Shown here: positions 11,238-33,370 of the stretch, piece after piece
Layout of the letters: the number at the start of each line of letters is the position of its first letter
How positions within the stretch are numbered: position 1 is the first letter of the stretch
Origin: Zygnema circumcarinatum
Taxonomy: Eukaryota > Streptophyta > Zygnematophyceae > Zygnematales > Zygnemataceae
Assembly: GCA_037447605.1 (NCBI GenBank)
Contig: CM074805.1
Location: 1,707,359 to 1,771,358 of the forward strand
DNA length: 64,000 nt
Reading direction: 5' to 3'
Notes under the pieces: model-generated
Seen by the model: the letters and a program-made list of their open reading frames with translations, nothing else
The model's database searches: none
What the model was told of the DNA's origin: nothing
Made by a program: the position numbers and the translations under genes

Positions 11238-13404
11238 ATGGCTAGCGGGGGTGATGACGGGTATGAGGAGCTTCTTCGTGCAGTTGCAGATGGGCGCTCT
11301 GAAGACGTGAAGCGTTTGCTCAGGTATAGTGCCACGGCCGAGAGCTCTTCTTGTTTTCTCAAGTGATGCAGGGGATGCAGTTTTGCAAGTGTCTTTACAA
11401 ACCATACGATGCTATTTTTTTGCAGTAAGAGATGATCACTTGGCTGATGGAACTTAATTGTATTTTTACGTCAGGCCAACGAGAGGTTCACTTGTTGGTA
11501 TTGCTCTGTAACTACATTTACTTTTTTGAGACATGAAATACGCCCATACTTCGCTACTGTGAGCCACCAGCTTGTGGTTTGAAGTATTTACATCATACGC
11601 CACAGCAGCTGAACTTTGCATGATTTGATCCTGACATTTGGAGAGTTCTGCCTTGAGATTGTCAGTTGTAGACAGGAGTGAGGAGATGTGACCGCAAACA
11701 GCTTGAGGACTATGCTATCTCGCGTGCATCCGTTTGATGATACACTCTGCATCGTGCAGAGAGGGCAAGGATGCTGCATGGCAGGATGAAGAAGATGGGA
11801 AGAGTGTGCTTATGGTTGCTGCAAACGGAGGCCATGTAGAAGTTTGCCGTGATTTGCTCACAGCTGGGGCTCCATGGAATTCGGTCGACCGTCAAGGACG
11901 ATGTGCTGGTGACTATGCCATGGAGGCTGGCCATTCAGAAGTCATAGATTTGCTAATAGATGCAGGCAAGCACATCTCCACCCAAGGCTCAGAGTTGCGT
12001 TGATCAGTGGATGGGGAGTCTCCTCTGTGAACACTGTACATCGTCGAAGCAGCATAAAAGTGGCTATCCCTTTTTACTGTTTGCGGTTTCTTCCCTGCGT
12101 TTTCTATATAGACAAGTATCTGTGCTGCTGAGGGCGGAAATGTCGCGTATTAGGGGTTTCCTTTCCCTCTTACTGCATCGAGAATCCCTTGGGCAGTGCT
12201 TTTATGGCCATATCTGGAATGCAGGGGTGCAGGCTGAGCTTGTTCTCGGTGCAGCTAGTAGGAGGCTGACGGGTGGCAGCGATTCCAGCAATGCGGGGTA
12301 CTTACAGCAGCGAGTGGAGTACAGCGAGGGCCGCCTCACGGATGAGAGCAACAGCGCAGTCATGATGGAGTGGGAAAGGCCTCTCATGGAGGCTCACGCA
12401 CATGCCATCTGTCAGCAGGCAGGCGACCTTGTACCCTTTCGCTATTGTCTCAGTCAACATCACTGCTTCTCTACATAAAAGCTTTAGAACATGCGGCTAA
12501 CCTTAGAATCCGGATAGGGAGATTCAGGGTGGTGATATATTGAACATCGGCTTCGGGATGGGATTGGTGGATGAGGCCATTCAAAGGCGGCATCCTGCAA
12601 GTCACACAATTGTCGAGGCTCATCCGGCTGTGCATGAAAGAATGTTAGCTGAAGGCTGGGGGAGCAAACCGGGTGTGCGGATCATATTTGGGCGATGGCA
12701 GGATGTCCTGGACCGCCTTGAAAGCTACGATGGTACGTTGTGCGAAAATGAAAACCTTCCCGCCTTATGCTTGCAGCTTTTCAATTGTTGCGTGCAAAAA
12801 GAATCTTGAATGGAAGAAACCTTTTAAGTTTGAGCCTAGATTTCGAGTACTTACCCAATTCCTCAGTCATAGCTCATTGATTATGCCGCTCTGTTAAAAC
12901 CCTCAGTCGAGTGCAGTGACGACCACTCGAATGTCTTTAGCTTGGTCCTTGTCGTTTCTTCCTTTTCCTCTCCCACTCCCATCGTACCTCTACTGATTAT
13001 TCATTGCGTGTCTCATCCAACATGCACGTGTAGGAATTTTTTTTGATACATACGCTGAATTCTACGACGATCTCAGAGAGTTTCATGCCCAGTTACCCAA
13101 GCTCTTGAAGCCAAGCGGAGCGTATTCATTTTTCAACGGGATGTGTGGCGACAACGCCTTTTTCCATGTTGTGTATTGCCAGATAGCCGCCTTAGAACTT
13201 GCCCGCCTTGGGCTCTCAACGCAGTTCATTCCACTCCCTGTGAAGGAGAGTCTGACTGCAAAAGTGTGGGAGGGCTTGCAAGAACATCGATATTGGCAAC
13301 TGGACACCTATTTCCTACCTGTCTGCGGACATGAAGAGGAGGAGCAGCAGGAGGAAGCTCTTGAGGCAAGCAAGGAAAGCATCGTGGAGAGAAGCAATGA
13401 GTGA
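11238..13404 (+). CDS. Ankyrin-repeat protein arginine methyltransferase, RMT2 type
   Basis: Five exons: 11238-11323, 11760-11965, 12225-12418, 12528-12732 and 13034-13404, giving 353 aa. An N-terminal ankyrin segment (DGKSVLMVAANGGHVEVC, then GDYAMEAGHSEVIDLLIDAG) precedes the methyltransferase half. That half shows MEWERPLMEAHA, the SAM-binding strand DILNIGFGMGLVDEAIQ, HTIVEAHPAVHERM, IIFGRWQDVLD, IFFDTYAEFYDDL, and YSFFNGMCGDNAFFHVVYC. These match fungal and plant RMT2-like proteins; yeast Rmt2 modifies the delta nitrogen of an arginine in ribosomal protein uL11 (Rpl12). Introns 2 and 3 appear to use GC donors. The exon 3 end (12418) is the least certain, since a weak GT at 12428 would add three codons. 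The C-terminus is acidic. Confidence 0.86.
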
Positions 13405-14519
13405 AGATGACTACCAAACATTCTTTTTGAAAAAATATTTCAAGCAGATTCACATTTGATTGTGTAATGGTAGGCAATGGCCATGGCAATGGTTGATGAG
13501 TGCTTCATTGTTTCAAGGTGATAAACGCGAGAGTAAAACGCTTCAGAGGAAAATGAGGAGTCAAAGCTGGCTGCCATGGCTTCTGCCAGCAAACGTACCC
13601 CACTAGTGGCGCATGCCAAAGTCTCCAACCTCTGACTTTGAACTTGTGTACAAATTTCAAGAGTTGGAAATGCAGCACATTACTCGAAACAAGCCGAGAG
13701 GAACTCGGCCCTCTCCCTGCTCTCCTGTCGACTCTCCACTCTCTCCCTCCTCTCCCTCGTCTTCATTTGCCTTTTCTCCCCTCTACTCGCGGCCATCGAT
13801 GCCATCCTCACCGCAAGCTCTGTCTACCGCAATGCTCTACTCCCTCGGCGGACATCAGTTCCTCATGGGGTTCTCGTGCACAAATGTGAACGACTTTTTC
13901 TCAAGGCCTCAACGCCTGCGCAGGTGTTGCCTCGACACAACATTTAATTGTTTGCACATACACAGTCAGCCCGCGCGCGAGGCTGATAGAAGTGCGAGCG
14001 CATCTTTTTCTGCACCTGCACAGGCCCAGGTTGCGCATGAGATCAAAGTGGGGCCTCATCCGAAACACGAAGTGCCAGGAAGGAAGCTGATGGCTGACAC
14101 CAAATCATCCCTCACAGACTTACATATGTGAGCGGTTTGTACATTGTTGCTGGATGTTGCGATCTATGCTCCAACGTGGCACCAGATTCCAATGCTTTAC
14201 CAAAAATAAGACGGTTTTTGGGGCCTCTCTCTGCAGTAGAGACTCCTCACCAAAGGTCGGCCGCGGTGCCTAAAGCAGCTTCTGAGTTCACGCCAGTTTT
14301 ACATGATATCGCCAACATAAACTCTACGATAGGAGTGGTGCCGGTCGTTGGGGCAGAACAGGAATATGATCAACTCTGTGCACCCCATCCCTCACCCCCT
14401 TCAATTAAACCATACAAACGTACATCGTGTCAAACTGCTTTCATGAGGACAAGATATTCCTATTCATCGACGTCAGCAGTCACATACGGGACGACGTGTT
14501 CTAACATAAGTGCAAGGGC
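13405..14519. other. Convergent intergenic region RMT2-like / NRPC1
   Basis: This is 1.1 kb between two stop codons on opposite strands. An open frame around 13613-14131 is Ser/Pro-rich and looks like chance translation of a CT-rich tract (about 13710-13800). I see no gene here. Confidence 0.5.
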
Positions 14520-24618
<10,099 letters not shown>

Positions 24619-24679
24619 CCTGCCTCCCCGCCCTCCTTCCTGCGGGCTGCTTCAGTGGGAGCCCGCGCTCATGCAGCGC

Positions 24680-24786
24680 AACCCTAACCCTAATCGGGAC
24701 CCTAACCCTAATTCAACCCTAACCCTAATTCAACCCTAACCCTAATTCAACCCTAACCCTAATTCAACCCTAACACTCAACCCTAA
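24680..24786. repeat. Telomere-like repeats upstream of NRPC1
   Basis: Tandem CCCTAACCCTAATTCAA units (17 bases) lie 62-168 bp upstream of the NRPC1 start codon. Within units the motif is CCCTAA rather than the usual plant CCCTAAA. Telo-box motifs (AAACCCTA) are known in plant promoters of translation and ribosome genes, but this array may simply be an interstitial repeat. Confidence 0.75.
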
Positions 24787-24867
24787 GCGCGCTTGATGGT
24801 GTGTAGCGACTACCGAACAGAGCGCCGAACACCTGAAGTATTCGCAGCCATCTGGCGACCATGCCAA

Positions 24868-25062
24868 TGTAAGCAACCAAGACAATGGTTGGCAGCCACG
24901 CCAATGGTAGGCAGGCATGACAATGGTTGGCAACCACGCCAACGGTTGGCGACCACGACAAAGGTTGGCAACCACGCCAATGGTTGGCAACCAAGCCAAT
25001 GGTTGGCAGCCACCCCAATGGTTGAAAACCACGCCAATGGTTGGCAACCATGCCAATGGCCG
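24868..25062. repeat. Degenerate CCAATGGTTGG minisatellite
   Basis: About nine units of roughly 20 bases around the core GCCAATGGTTGGC, with spacers such as AACCAC. The core is an imperfect palindrome and matches the arrays at 51.1-52.5 kb. Confidence 0.8.
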
Positions 25063-25269
25063 CCAGCGCAAGGCCTATCCATGCCGGGCCGTCCATTTTC
25101 AACACACCACATTCCCCGAACTGCTGCGCATGGAACGCGCCGGCGCACTTGCAGGCGCCATTTCGACCGCGCAGAGCCGTTTTATGCAATCCAGTTCAGT
25201 GACTTAAGTAACGTCCAGTTCAGTTCACTTCAACTAAGTGCAGGCCCGTTCAGTCCAGTTCCGTTTCGT

Positions 25270-28200
25270 TCCACGCGCAGTCGTATCCACACCGCCGCCG
25301 GTCGCTGCGGGTCCTGCCCCCGCGAATCGCGGCGCGTTCCCCGACAAACGGGGGACTCTTCGGAGAAGATTCGATATCGTGTTCCGGAGTCGCAGGGTCA
25401 GCAACGTGGAGCCATCGCGACCGTTCATTCTACATCGCCGGCCCAGCGTCAATGCATTGACTTTCCAGTCCCTTCAAGTACCGCCAAAGGAACACCCTTT
25501 TTGGGAACTGCAACTCGTGGCCATCGGGACCCGGAAAACGACAGTTCGTCGAAAGGCACAAGACGATAAAATGACCGTCGTCTGGTTTGGCATTGTCCAA
25601 AAAGACAAATCATACGGCGTCAGCTATCTAGCACTTCAACGGAAATGTCCGTGACGTGCCGCATACGACAAACTTCACCACTGTCGTTCTTATCGTATGT
25701 GGAAAGAAAGGACAAACGGCACCGCAGCGCGACCAGACGAAAGGGACCGATGCCGATAAAGAGGCGCCCTCACAGCGACACGTGGCAAAGCGGATCCTGC
25801 CACGCCCGATCCCCGCCAACGACAAAAACGGCCGCCGCCGCCGCGAGCTGAGAGGGGGAGTGACGACTTCGATAAAGGGAGCACGGCGGGAGAGAGAGAG
25901 AGGCGCGGAGAGGGAGAAAGAGAGGAGCGACGAGAGCGAGGAGAGGAAGGGGGGGAGGAAGGCAGACAGAAGAGAGGGAGGAGGGACGGAAGTGGGAGGA
26001 GAGAGGGAGGGAGACCGGGGAGAGAGAGAGGAGAGTGGGAGGAGACACGCAGGGAGACCGGAGAAAGAGGGAGGAGAGTGGGAGGAGAGAGGCAGGGAGA
26101 CCGGAGAGAGAGGGCGGGGAGTGGGAGACAGGCACGAGTAGGAGAGGAGCGATGGGTCTCGGTGTGGTTTGTCGCCTTCTGGCGGTTGCAGTTCTGCATG
26201 CGGCCGCTGCGAGTGCAGCGCGAGAGCCAAAGCAAGAGGCAAAAGTCCCCGCGGTGTTCGTTTTGGGGGACAGCACGACGGACGCGGGCAACAACAACTA
26301 CATCCCCGACCCCATCTACCACGCCAACAACCCGCCCAACGGCCAGGACTTCATCCCAAGCAGCGGCCGCTTCGCGAATGGAAAGCTCATCGTCGACTAC
26401 CTTTGTGAGTGCTCATGCGTGTCACGTCACACCTTCTAAATCACCTTGTAAGCCAGAGAGGAGCAAAAAACAGTAGGCTCGGCTGCAAGCCTACGAATCG
26501 CCAAATCTACGAATGTGGCTCTAGAGCCGTCCGCCTAGCTTCAATAACACGCCTGTTTCGTGTGCAATGTTGTCAACAGGCGACATGTTGAAGTTGCCGT
26601 ACGCCCCCCCATACCTTCAGCCCGGGGCCGATTTCAGGTATGGAGTGAACTTCGCTTCGGCAGGCTCAGGCGTTCTGAATGCCACCCATGCCGGCAGGAC
26701 CATCTCCTTCGGTATGCAGCAGGACAATTTTGACAAGTTATTTAAGGACCCATCGGCGTACAACCTCACTCACGAGGTAATCCTGAGCTGAGAATGAAAG
26801 ATTCACAATTCTGATCTGTTTGGGGCCGACTTTACTGAGCAGCAAATGTTGTGAGGGCCGTCGAGTGGAGAGATTAGGAATGCTGGCAGGTGTGGGAGTG
26901 CTCGAGAATCCATTACTCACTTGTCACTTCAAGCGGTTGCGCATCTGTGCAGACACTTCAAGACGCGCTGTACTACATCTCAATTACCGCCAATGATTAC
27001 ATCGTGTACATAACGTCACCAGATCTTCAAACCACTATTTCATTCAACGACTACAAAATGAAAGTCGTGAAAGGCGTCATCAGTGGCATTAAGGTACGGC
27101 TCCGACGACATATATTCAGGCCCATGCGTGCACTCAACTATGCTTAGCTCTCTCATACCAACGGTCCTTACATGTTCAGTTCAAAAGTCGTAGTTGTCAC
27201 AAGGCTTCATTCCTCCAAGGTCGATTCGAAATAGAAACGAAAGATTTACCCACGTGGTATTTTCCATGAGGAAATTTTCCACTCTCCCACAAAATCTCTC
27301 TTTGTTTTTGAACTGCTCTGGCCCAATTCACGCACAATGGCGAGTTCACCGTCAGAACTCCGAATTCATGTATCGAAAAAATCCGGAAAAATGACCAGCT
27401 CTAATCATTCTAAGCATTCTTACCTGGGAATGGACGACTATACGAGTGCAGAATCTGTACTCGAAAGGAGCAAGGAAGATTATCGTTGAAGGAATTCCCG
27501 CCCTCGGGTGTGCGCCCGCCATTTCGCTCGCGTTCAATGCGCAGCCAAAAGGCAAGTGCGTGAAGCAAGTGCAGGACATCATGGCGGCCCACAATGCTGC
27601 TCTGAGGCCCGCCCTGAAGGCGCTTGCTAAAGCTCTTCCCGCCCTCAAGCTCACCTTCTCCGTCGCCTTCTACGAGATCCAGCTCGAAGCCGCCTTGACG
27701 CCGCTTCGATACGGTGAGTCCCGCCAGCCTCGCCGGTCCTTGCACGCCCTTGCAGTCAGCCATGCAGTGAGGCAGTCAGTCAGTCTGACGGTGGGCGGGC
27801 GGGCGAGGGAGGGTTCAGGGTTCGAGGACGGGCGGACGGCGTGCTGCGGCGTGGGGCCGTTCGGCGGCGTCGTGATGTGCGGGCAGTACGCGCTGTACGG
27901 CGGCGCGAACGTGACGACGACGACGTGCGCGGCCCCGGACAAGTTCGCGTTCTGGGACTACTTCCACCCGTCCTCGGCGGCCTATCAGGTCATGGCGCGC
28001 GCCATGTGGACCGGCGAGCGGGGCCGCATCGCGCCGTACACTGTGCGGGCCCTCGCCATGGCGTGAGGCGTGGCATGGGAGCTTGCCGGGGAAGATTTTG
28101 CTTATTATTAGCTCACCATTTTAAAATTATGGGAATCAAGGAGCGTGTTGTCTAGGGATTGGATACATGTACGACAACTCGCTGAATTAGAGCGAACTAG

Positions 28201-28540
28201 GATGGACATTATTTACAAAGTTTTGAGTCGTATTGATGAGTTCAAAACTGACTTCGTTGTAATTTTTGAAATACATCTTAAAATACTCGGGTTCCATATC
28301 AGTCAAGATGTTGATTTCGTCCTCAATCTAACCAACGTGAATAATGAGCGAATAGTTGTTCAAGTTCATCGAGGTGCGCCAAATCGTATTGATGGCGGTG
28401 TCCTGAATCATAAATAGAATAAAAGCGACGTGAAGGATAATGTGAAAAGTGGCAAATGACCAAAAGTAACCTAAATGCTATTAGCCGAACAACATGGATC
28501 AAGAACCCTTACCGTAATTCCCTCCCCAACCCTAATTCAT
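25270..28540. repeat. Left arm of a large inverted duplication
   Basis: This arm is the reverse complement of about 30638-34010. The GDSL gene region is nearly identical and the outer ends are more diverged. It covers a GC-rich promoter region, a purine-rich 5' leader (about 25880-26150), the intact GDSL gene and 470 bp downstream. It ends in the first telomere-like units. Confidence 0.85.
26152..28066 (+). CDS. GDSL/SGNH-family esterase/lipase
   Basis: Five exons: 26152-26404, 26580-26776, 26953-27093, 27452-27713 and 27819-28066, giving 366 aa, the usual size for plant GDSL lipases. A hydrophobic signal-peptide-like N-terminus (VVCRLLAVAVLHAAAASA) precedes block I, FVLGDSTTDAGNNN, with the nucleophile Ser. 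Block II is GVNFASAGSG. Block III has Asn in ISITANDY, where most members have GxND. Block V, DYFHPSSAAYQ, supplies Asp and His. The protein is probably secreted and hydrolyses ester or acyl substrates; the substrate cannot be told from sequence. The 105-nt last intron has no in-frame stop, so retaining it would add 35 codons. The last two exons are markedly GC-rich. A broken copy lies in inverted orientation at 31.2-32.9 kb. Confidence 0.9.
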
Positions 28541-29060
28541 ACCCAAACCCCAATTCAAACCCTAACTCTACTTCAAGCCTCAACCGCAGTTCAGACCCTC
28601 ACCCTAATTCAAACCCTAACCGTAATTTGAACATAAACCGGAATCTTTGCCTGAACCCTAATTCACGCCTCCACTTTTAATCAAACCCTACCTCTATTCC
28701 GAACCATAACCCAAATTCGAACCCCAATCCAAATTCGAACCTCTACCCCAAATTCACGCCTCACCTTAATTCAAACCCTAACTGTACTCCGAGCCATAAC
28801 CCTAATTCGGACCCTAGCCCTAGTTCAAACCCTAACTGTTACCCAAACCATACACTCAATTCGGACCTTAACCCTAATTAACCCCAAACCCTAATTGAAA
28901 CCCCAACCGTAATTCCCACCCTAACCCTAAGTCAAATCATAACCGTACTCCGAAGCATAACTCTAATTCAAACCCTAACATTAATTCGAACCCTAACCTG
29001 AACTCAAATCCTAAAGAAAGTTGAAACCCTAAAACCGAATTCGAACACTGACCCTAATTC
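28497..29060. repeat. Degenerate telomere-like repeats in the palindrome spacer
   Basis: About 560 bases of diverged (A)CCCTAA(TTC) units: AACCCTAATTC, AACCATAACC, AACCCTAACTGTA and similar. They begin at the inner edge of the left duplication arm. Confidence 0.8.
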
Positions 29061-29204
29061 ACTCAACCCTCCATCCTCCAGCGGACCTGCAACCCTAACT
29101 GCCAAGTGGCAGCCCCGGATTGGCTGCCCCTTCGGCTCAGCCAACCGGTGGCATACCGCGCTACCCGCCATACAATAAGCATACTGTACTATTACCCGTA
29201 CATT

Positions 29205-29322
29205 CGTACAGTTCGACCAAATCTCACAAACATCCTGTGTACGGATATCCGTACACCAACACAATCGTACACTTCGACCAAATCCCACAATGTTGGCTGT
29301 ACGGCGATCCGTACACCAACAG
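29205..29322. repeat. Tandem duplication of a ~60-bp unit
   Basis: Two copies in tandem share CGTACA-TTCGACCAAATC, CACAA, GTACGG and ATCCGTACACCAACA blocks. They lie directly next to the mariner-like element. Confidence 0.7.
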
Positions 29323-29325
29323 CTA

Positions 29326-29897
29326 CAGTAGGACCCCATCATATTTTCCACCTGGTTTTAGCAAATATATCCGGCGAAAATATTGTTTTTGGCAAATATC
29401 AGGTCTGTGTTACCAAAGAGGCGAGCGGAATTATGTTAGAGTTCATGAATGCCCGTACGTATCGTATCGTATCGTTTTATGACATATCGTACCGCATCGT
29501 ACCGTATCGTATCGTGGCAACTGACACTATGGTGGCCTCTTGCGGCGGCAAGGGCGGGAAAATTCGGAGAGTTTAAAATTCGAGCCTATAACGGCTCTAA
29601 AGCTCGTACGGCTAGTAAGGATAGTACCGTATCGGGGCGTTTCGTATCGTATCGTATCATATCGAAGCCAAGAACAAGGGGAGAAGAGTGAGCGCCTCTT
29701 ACGGCGGCACGGGCGGGGAGATTAGGTGAGTTTTGCGTAAGCCCGTGACGGCTAGTACAGCTAGTACGGATAGTACGGATAAAACGGATAGTACGGCTAA
29801 CACAAAGTTACCGTACAAAAAAGTGGTTTCGGCAAAATTGGTGCGAATTTCTTGAGGACGCACTTTTGGAGATGGAAAATATGATGGGGTCCTACTG
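29326..29897. mobile_element. Non-autonomous Tc1/mariner-like element
   Basis: Terminal inverted repeats of about 25 bp begin CAGTAGGACCCCATCATA at each end and are identical on inspection. The target duplication is TA on both sides (29324-29325 and 29898-29899). The 572-bp body has no transposase. It contains TATCG/GTATC pentanucleotide runs and two ~155-bp direct repeats starting near 29536 and 29694. Confidence 0.75.
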
Positions 29898-30637
29898 TAC
29901 CGGACCTGTTCGCTCCCCTTGTCTTTGTCCAAGTCCCTCGCGCTTACGCCTGTCCCGTTCTCTATCCTTTCCACTCTCATTTTTTCACCTCTATCCATAA
30001 TCTCTCTTTCCCTATGATTACATCTTGCTTTTGCTCTCTCGCTCACCTTTAATTTTTCTTTCCCTTTCTCCTAACTCTCTTTGTCCCTCTCTCTCCCACC
30101 CTCCCTTTTAATTAAGCGATACTTGCCACTGGAGGAGGGGGGGCAATAGGGCACGGGGAAAAGAAGCTTTTGAATCTCTTGAAGTCACTTCGCAAGGTGT
30201 CAACCTCATTCGATGTTCTCAGTACATTCCATTACTTCAGGTATCTTTTTCCTCCCCTAGATCCTGTCGCCACCACCATTGATTCTTTTTTTATGTTTCT
30301 CTTTCTCAGTTCGATAGTGCTGCCTTTCTTTCTCCCATCACCTCTCTCGCATTCTCCACGATTTTTCCCTCCCTCTCACTCTCCCCCTCCCTATCCCTCC
30401 CTCTCCCTGCTCTCCTGCTCCCTCTCCCTCTCCCACACCATCTCCCTCTTCACTCTCGCTTGCCCACTCCCTCTCTTCCTCCCTTTCTCCCCCTCCGAGT
30501 GCCCGGCCTGCTGACGTACGCAAAACGTCAGAAAGACCTTTATTAACGTTGACAACGGATCCTTAATGCGAAGGAAGGGGGATGTAATATTGATCTCGCG
30601 ATGGCGATGCCTGAAAGAATAAATGCCAATGTTATTT
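29898..30637. other. Spacer of the inverted duplication, right part
   Basis: CT-rich low-complexity DNA (about 29920-30110 and 30300-30500) with no credible coding exon. Confidence 0.5.
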
Positions 30638-31150
30638 GAATTAAGGTTGGGGAGTGAGTTACGGTAAGGGTTCTTGATACATGTTGTTCGGGCTCTGCCA
30701 ATAGCATCCTATTGCATTAGCATCCAGCTAACTTTTAGTTATTTGTCACTTTTCTCGTTATCCTTCACGTTGCTTTTATTCTATTTATGTTTCAGGACAC
30801 CGCCATCGATACAATTCATGCGGAGGCGCACCTCGATTGACTTGAACAACAATTCGCCCATTATCACGTTGGTTGGATTGGGGACGAAACTAACATCTTG
30901 ATTGATATGGAAGCCGAGTAATTTAAGATGTATTACGAAAAATTACAAAGAAGTAAGTTTTGAACTCATCGATACGACTCAAAACTTGGCAAATAATGTC
31001 CATCGTAGTTTGCTTGAATTCAGCGAGTTGTCGTACATGTATCCGATCCCTAGACAACATGCTCCTTGAGTCCCATAATTTAAGAATGGAGAGTAATCAT
31101 CCCTATTTGTAATAAGCAAAATCTTCCCCGGCAAGCTCCCATGCCACGCC

Positions 31151-32925
31151 TCACGCCATGGCGAGGGCCCGCACAGTGTACGGCGCGATGCGGCCCCGCT
31201 CGCCGGTCCACATGGCGCGCGCCATGACCTGATAGGCCGCCGAGGACGGGTGGAAGTAGTCCCAGAACGCGAACTTGTCCGGGGCCGCGCACGTCGTCGT
31301 CGTCACGTTCGCGCCGCCGTACAGCGCGTACTGCCCGCACATCACGACGCCGCCGAACGGCCCCACGCCGCAGCACGCCGTCCGCCCGTCCTCGAACCCT
31401 GAACCCTCCCTCGCCCGCCCGCCCACCGTCAGACTGACTGACTGCCTCACTGCATGGCTGACTGCAAGGGCGTGCAAGGACCGGCGAGGCTGGCGGGACT
31501 CACCGTATCGAAGCGGCGTCAAGGCGGCTTCGAGCTGGATCTCGTAGAAGGCGACGGAGAAGGTGAGCTTGAGGGCGGGAAGAGCGCTCGCAAGCGCCTG
31601 CAAGGCTGGCCTCAGAGCAGCGTTGTGGGCCGCCATGATGTCCTGCACTTGCTGCACGCACTGGTCTGTGGTCTGCGCATTGAACGCGAGCGAAATGGCG
31701 GGTGCACACCCGAGGGCGGGAATTCCTTCAACGATAATCTTCCTTGCTCCTTTCGAGTACAGATTCTGCACTCGTATAGTCGTCCATTCCCACGTAAGAA
31801 TAATGTAGATTAGTGCTGGTCATTTTTCGGATTTGTACATGAATTTGGAGTTCTGAAGGTGTGTGCATGAATTGGGCCAGAGCAGTTCAAATTAAAAGGA
31901 AACATTTTGTGGGAGAGTGGGAACTTTCCTCATGGAAAATACCACGTGGGTAAATCTTTCGTTTCTATTTCGAATCGACCTTGGAGGAATGAAGACTTGT
32001 GACAACTACGACTTTTGAACTGAACATGTCAGGACCGTTTGTATGAGAAAGCTAAGCTCAGTTGAGTGCACGCAAGGGCCTGAATATATGTCGTCGGAGC
32101 CGTACGTTAATGCCACTGATGACGCCTTCCACGACTTTCATTTTGTAGTCGTCGAATGAAATAGCGGCTTGAAGATCTGGCGACGTTATGTAGACGATGT
32201 AATCATTGGCGGTAATTGAGATGTAGTACAGCGCGTCTTGAAGTGTCTGCACAGATGCGCAACCGCTTGAAGTGACAAGTGAGTAATGGATTCTCGAGCA
32301 CTCCCACACCTGCCAGCATTCCTAATCTCTCCACTCGACGGCCCTCACAACATTTGCTGCTCAGTAAAGTCGGCCCCAAACAGATCAGAATTGTGAATCT
32401 TTCATTCTCAGCTCAGGATTACCTCGTGAGTGAGGTTGTACGCCGATGGGTTCTTAAATAACTTGTCAAAATTGTCCTGCTGCATACCGAAGGAGATGGT
32501 CCTGCCGGCATGGGTGGCATTCAGAACGCCTGAGCCTGCCGAAGCGAAGTTCACTCCATACCTGAAATCGGCCCCGGGCTGAAGGTATGGGGGGGCGTAC
32601 GGCAACTTCAACATGTCGCCTGTTGACAACATTGCACACGAAACAGGCGTGTTATTGAAGCTAGGCGGACGGCTCTAGAGCCACATTTGTAGATTTGGCG
32701 ATTCGTAGGCTTGCAGCCGAGCCTACTGTTTTTTGCTCCTCTCGCTGAGATTGTGATTTAGAAGGTGAGATGTGATACGCATGAGCACTCACAGAGGTAG
32801 TCGACGATGAGCTTTCCATTCGCGAAGCGGCCGCTGCTTGGGATGAAGTCCTGGCCGTTGGGCGGGTTGTTGGCGTGGTAGATGGGGTCGGGGATGTAGT
32901 TGTTGTTGCCCGCGTCCGTCGTGCT
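31151..32925 (-). pseudogene. GDSL esterase copy lacking its 5' end
   Basis: Exon equivalents on the minus strand: 32793-32925 (remnant of exon 1), 32423-32619, 32106-32246, 31504-31765 and 31151-31398. Splice sites and frame are kept. Compared with the intact copy, about 121 bp (equivalent to 26151-26271) are missing. This removes the ATG, the signal peptide and the Gly-Asp before the nucleophile Ser. The remaining frame runs upstream into the purine-rich leader without an ATG close by. Amino-acid differences cluster in exon 4 (for example QPKGKC versus QTTDQC). It is probably a pseudogene; expression from an upstream start is not excluded. Confidence 0.8.
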
Positions 32926-32949
32926 GCTCCTCTCCTTGTCCTCGTGCCT

Positions 32950-33370
32950 GTCTCCCACTCTCCTCCCACTCTCTCCGATCTCCCTTCCTCTCTTCTTCCA
33001 CTCTCCTGCCTGTCTCCTCCCATTCTCATCCCTCGTCTCTCTCTTCTGTCTGCCTTCCTCCCTTCCTTCCTCTCCTCGCTCTCGTCCCTCCTCTCTCTCT
33101 CTTGTCTGCCTTCCTTCCTCCCTTCCTCACCTCGCTCTCTCCCTCCTCTCTCTCTCCTGTCTGCCTTCCTCGCTCCCTTTCTCTCCTCGCTCTCGTCCCT
33201 CTCTCTCTCCTGTCTGCCTTCCTCCCTCCCTTCCTCTCCTCGCTCTCGTACCTCCTCCCTCTGTCCTGTCTGCCTTCCTTCCTAGCTGCCTCTCCTCGCT
33301 CTCGTCCCTCCTCTCTCTCGCTTGTCTGCCTTCCTCTCCCCCTCCCTCTCCGCCTCTCGCTCTCTCTCCC
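32950..33370. repeat. CT-rich minisatellite upstream of the broken GDSL copy
   Basis: Repeats of about 55-60 bases with CCTGTCTGCCTTCCT and CTCCTCGCTCTCGTCCCTC blocks, six or so copies. The left arm has a shorter purine-rich counterpart at 25880-26150. Confidence 0.75.

Noticed and set aside
13613-14131. 172-codon open frame rich in Ser and Pro
   Set aside because: It translates a CT-rich tract between two convergent genes and shows no recognisable motif.
25628-26322. Overlapping Ser/Pro/Arg-rich frames in purine-rich DNA
   Set aside because: They are translations of GA-rich leader DNA repeated in both arms of the duplication.
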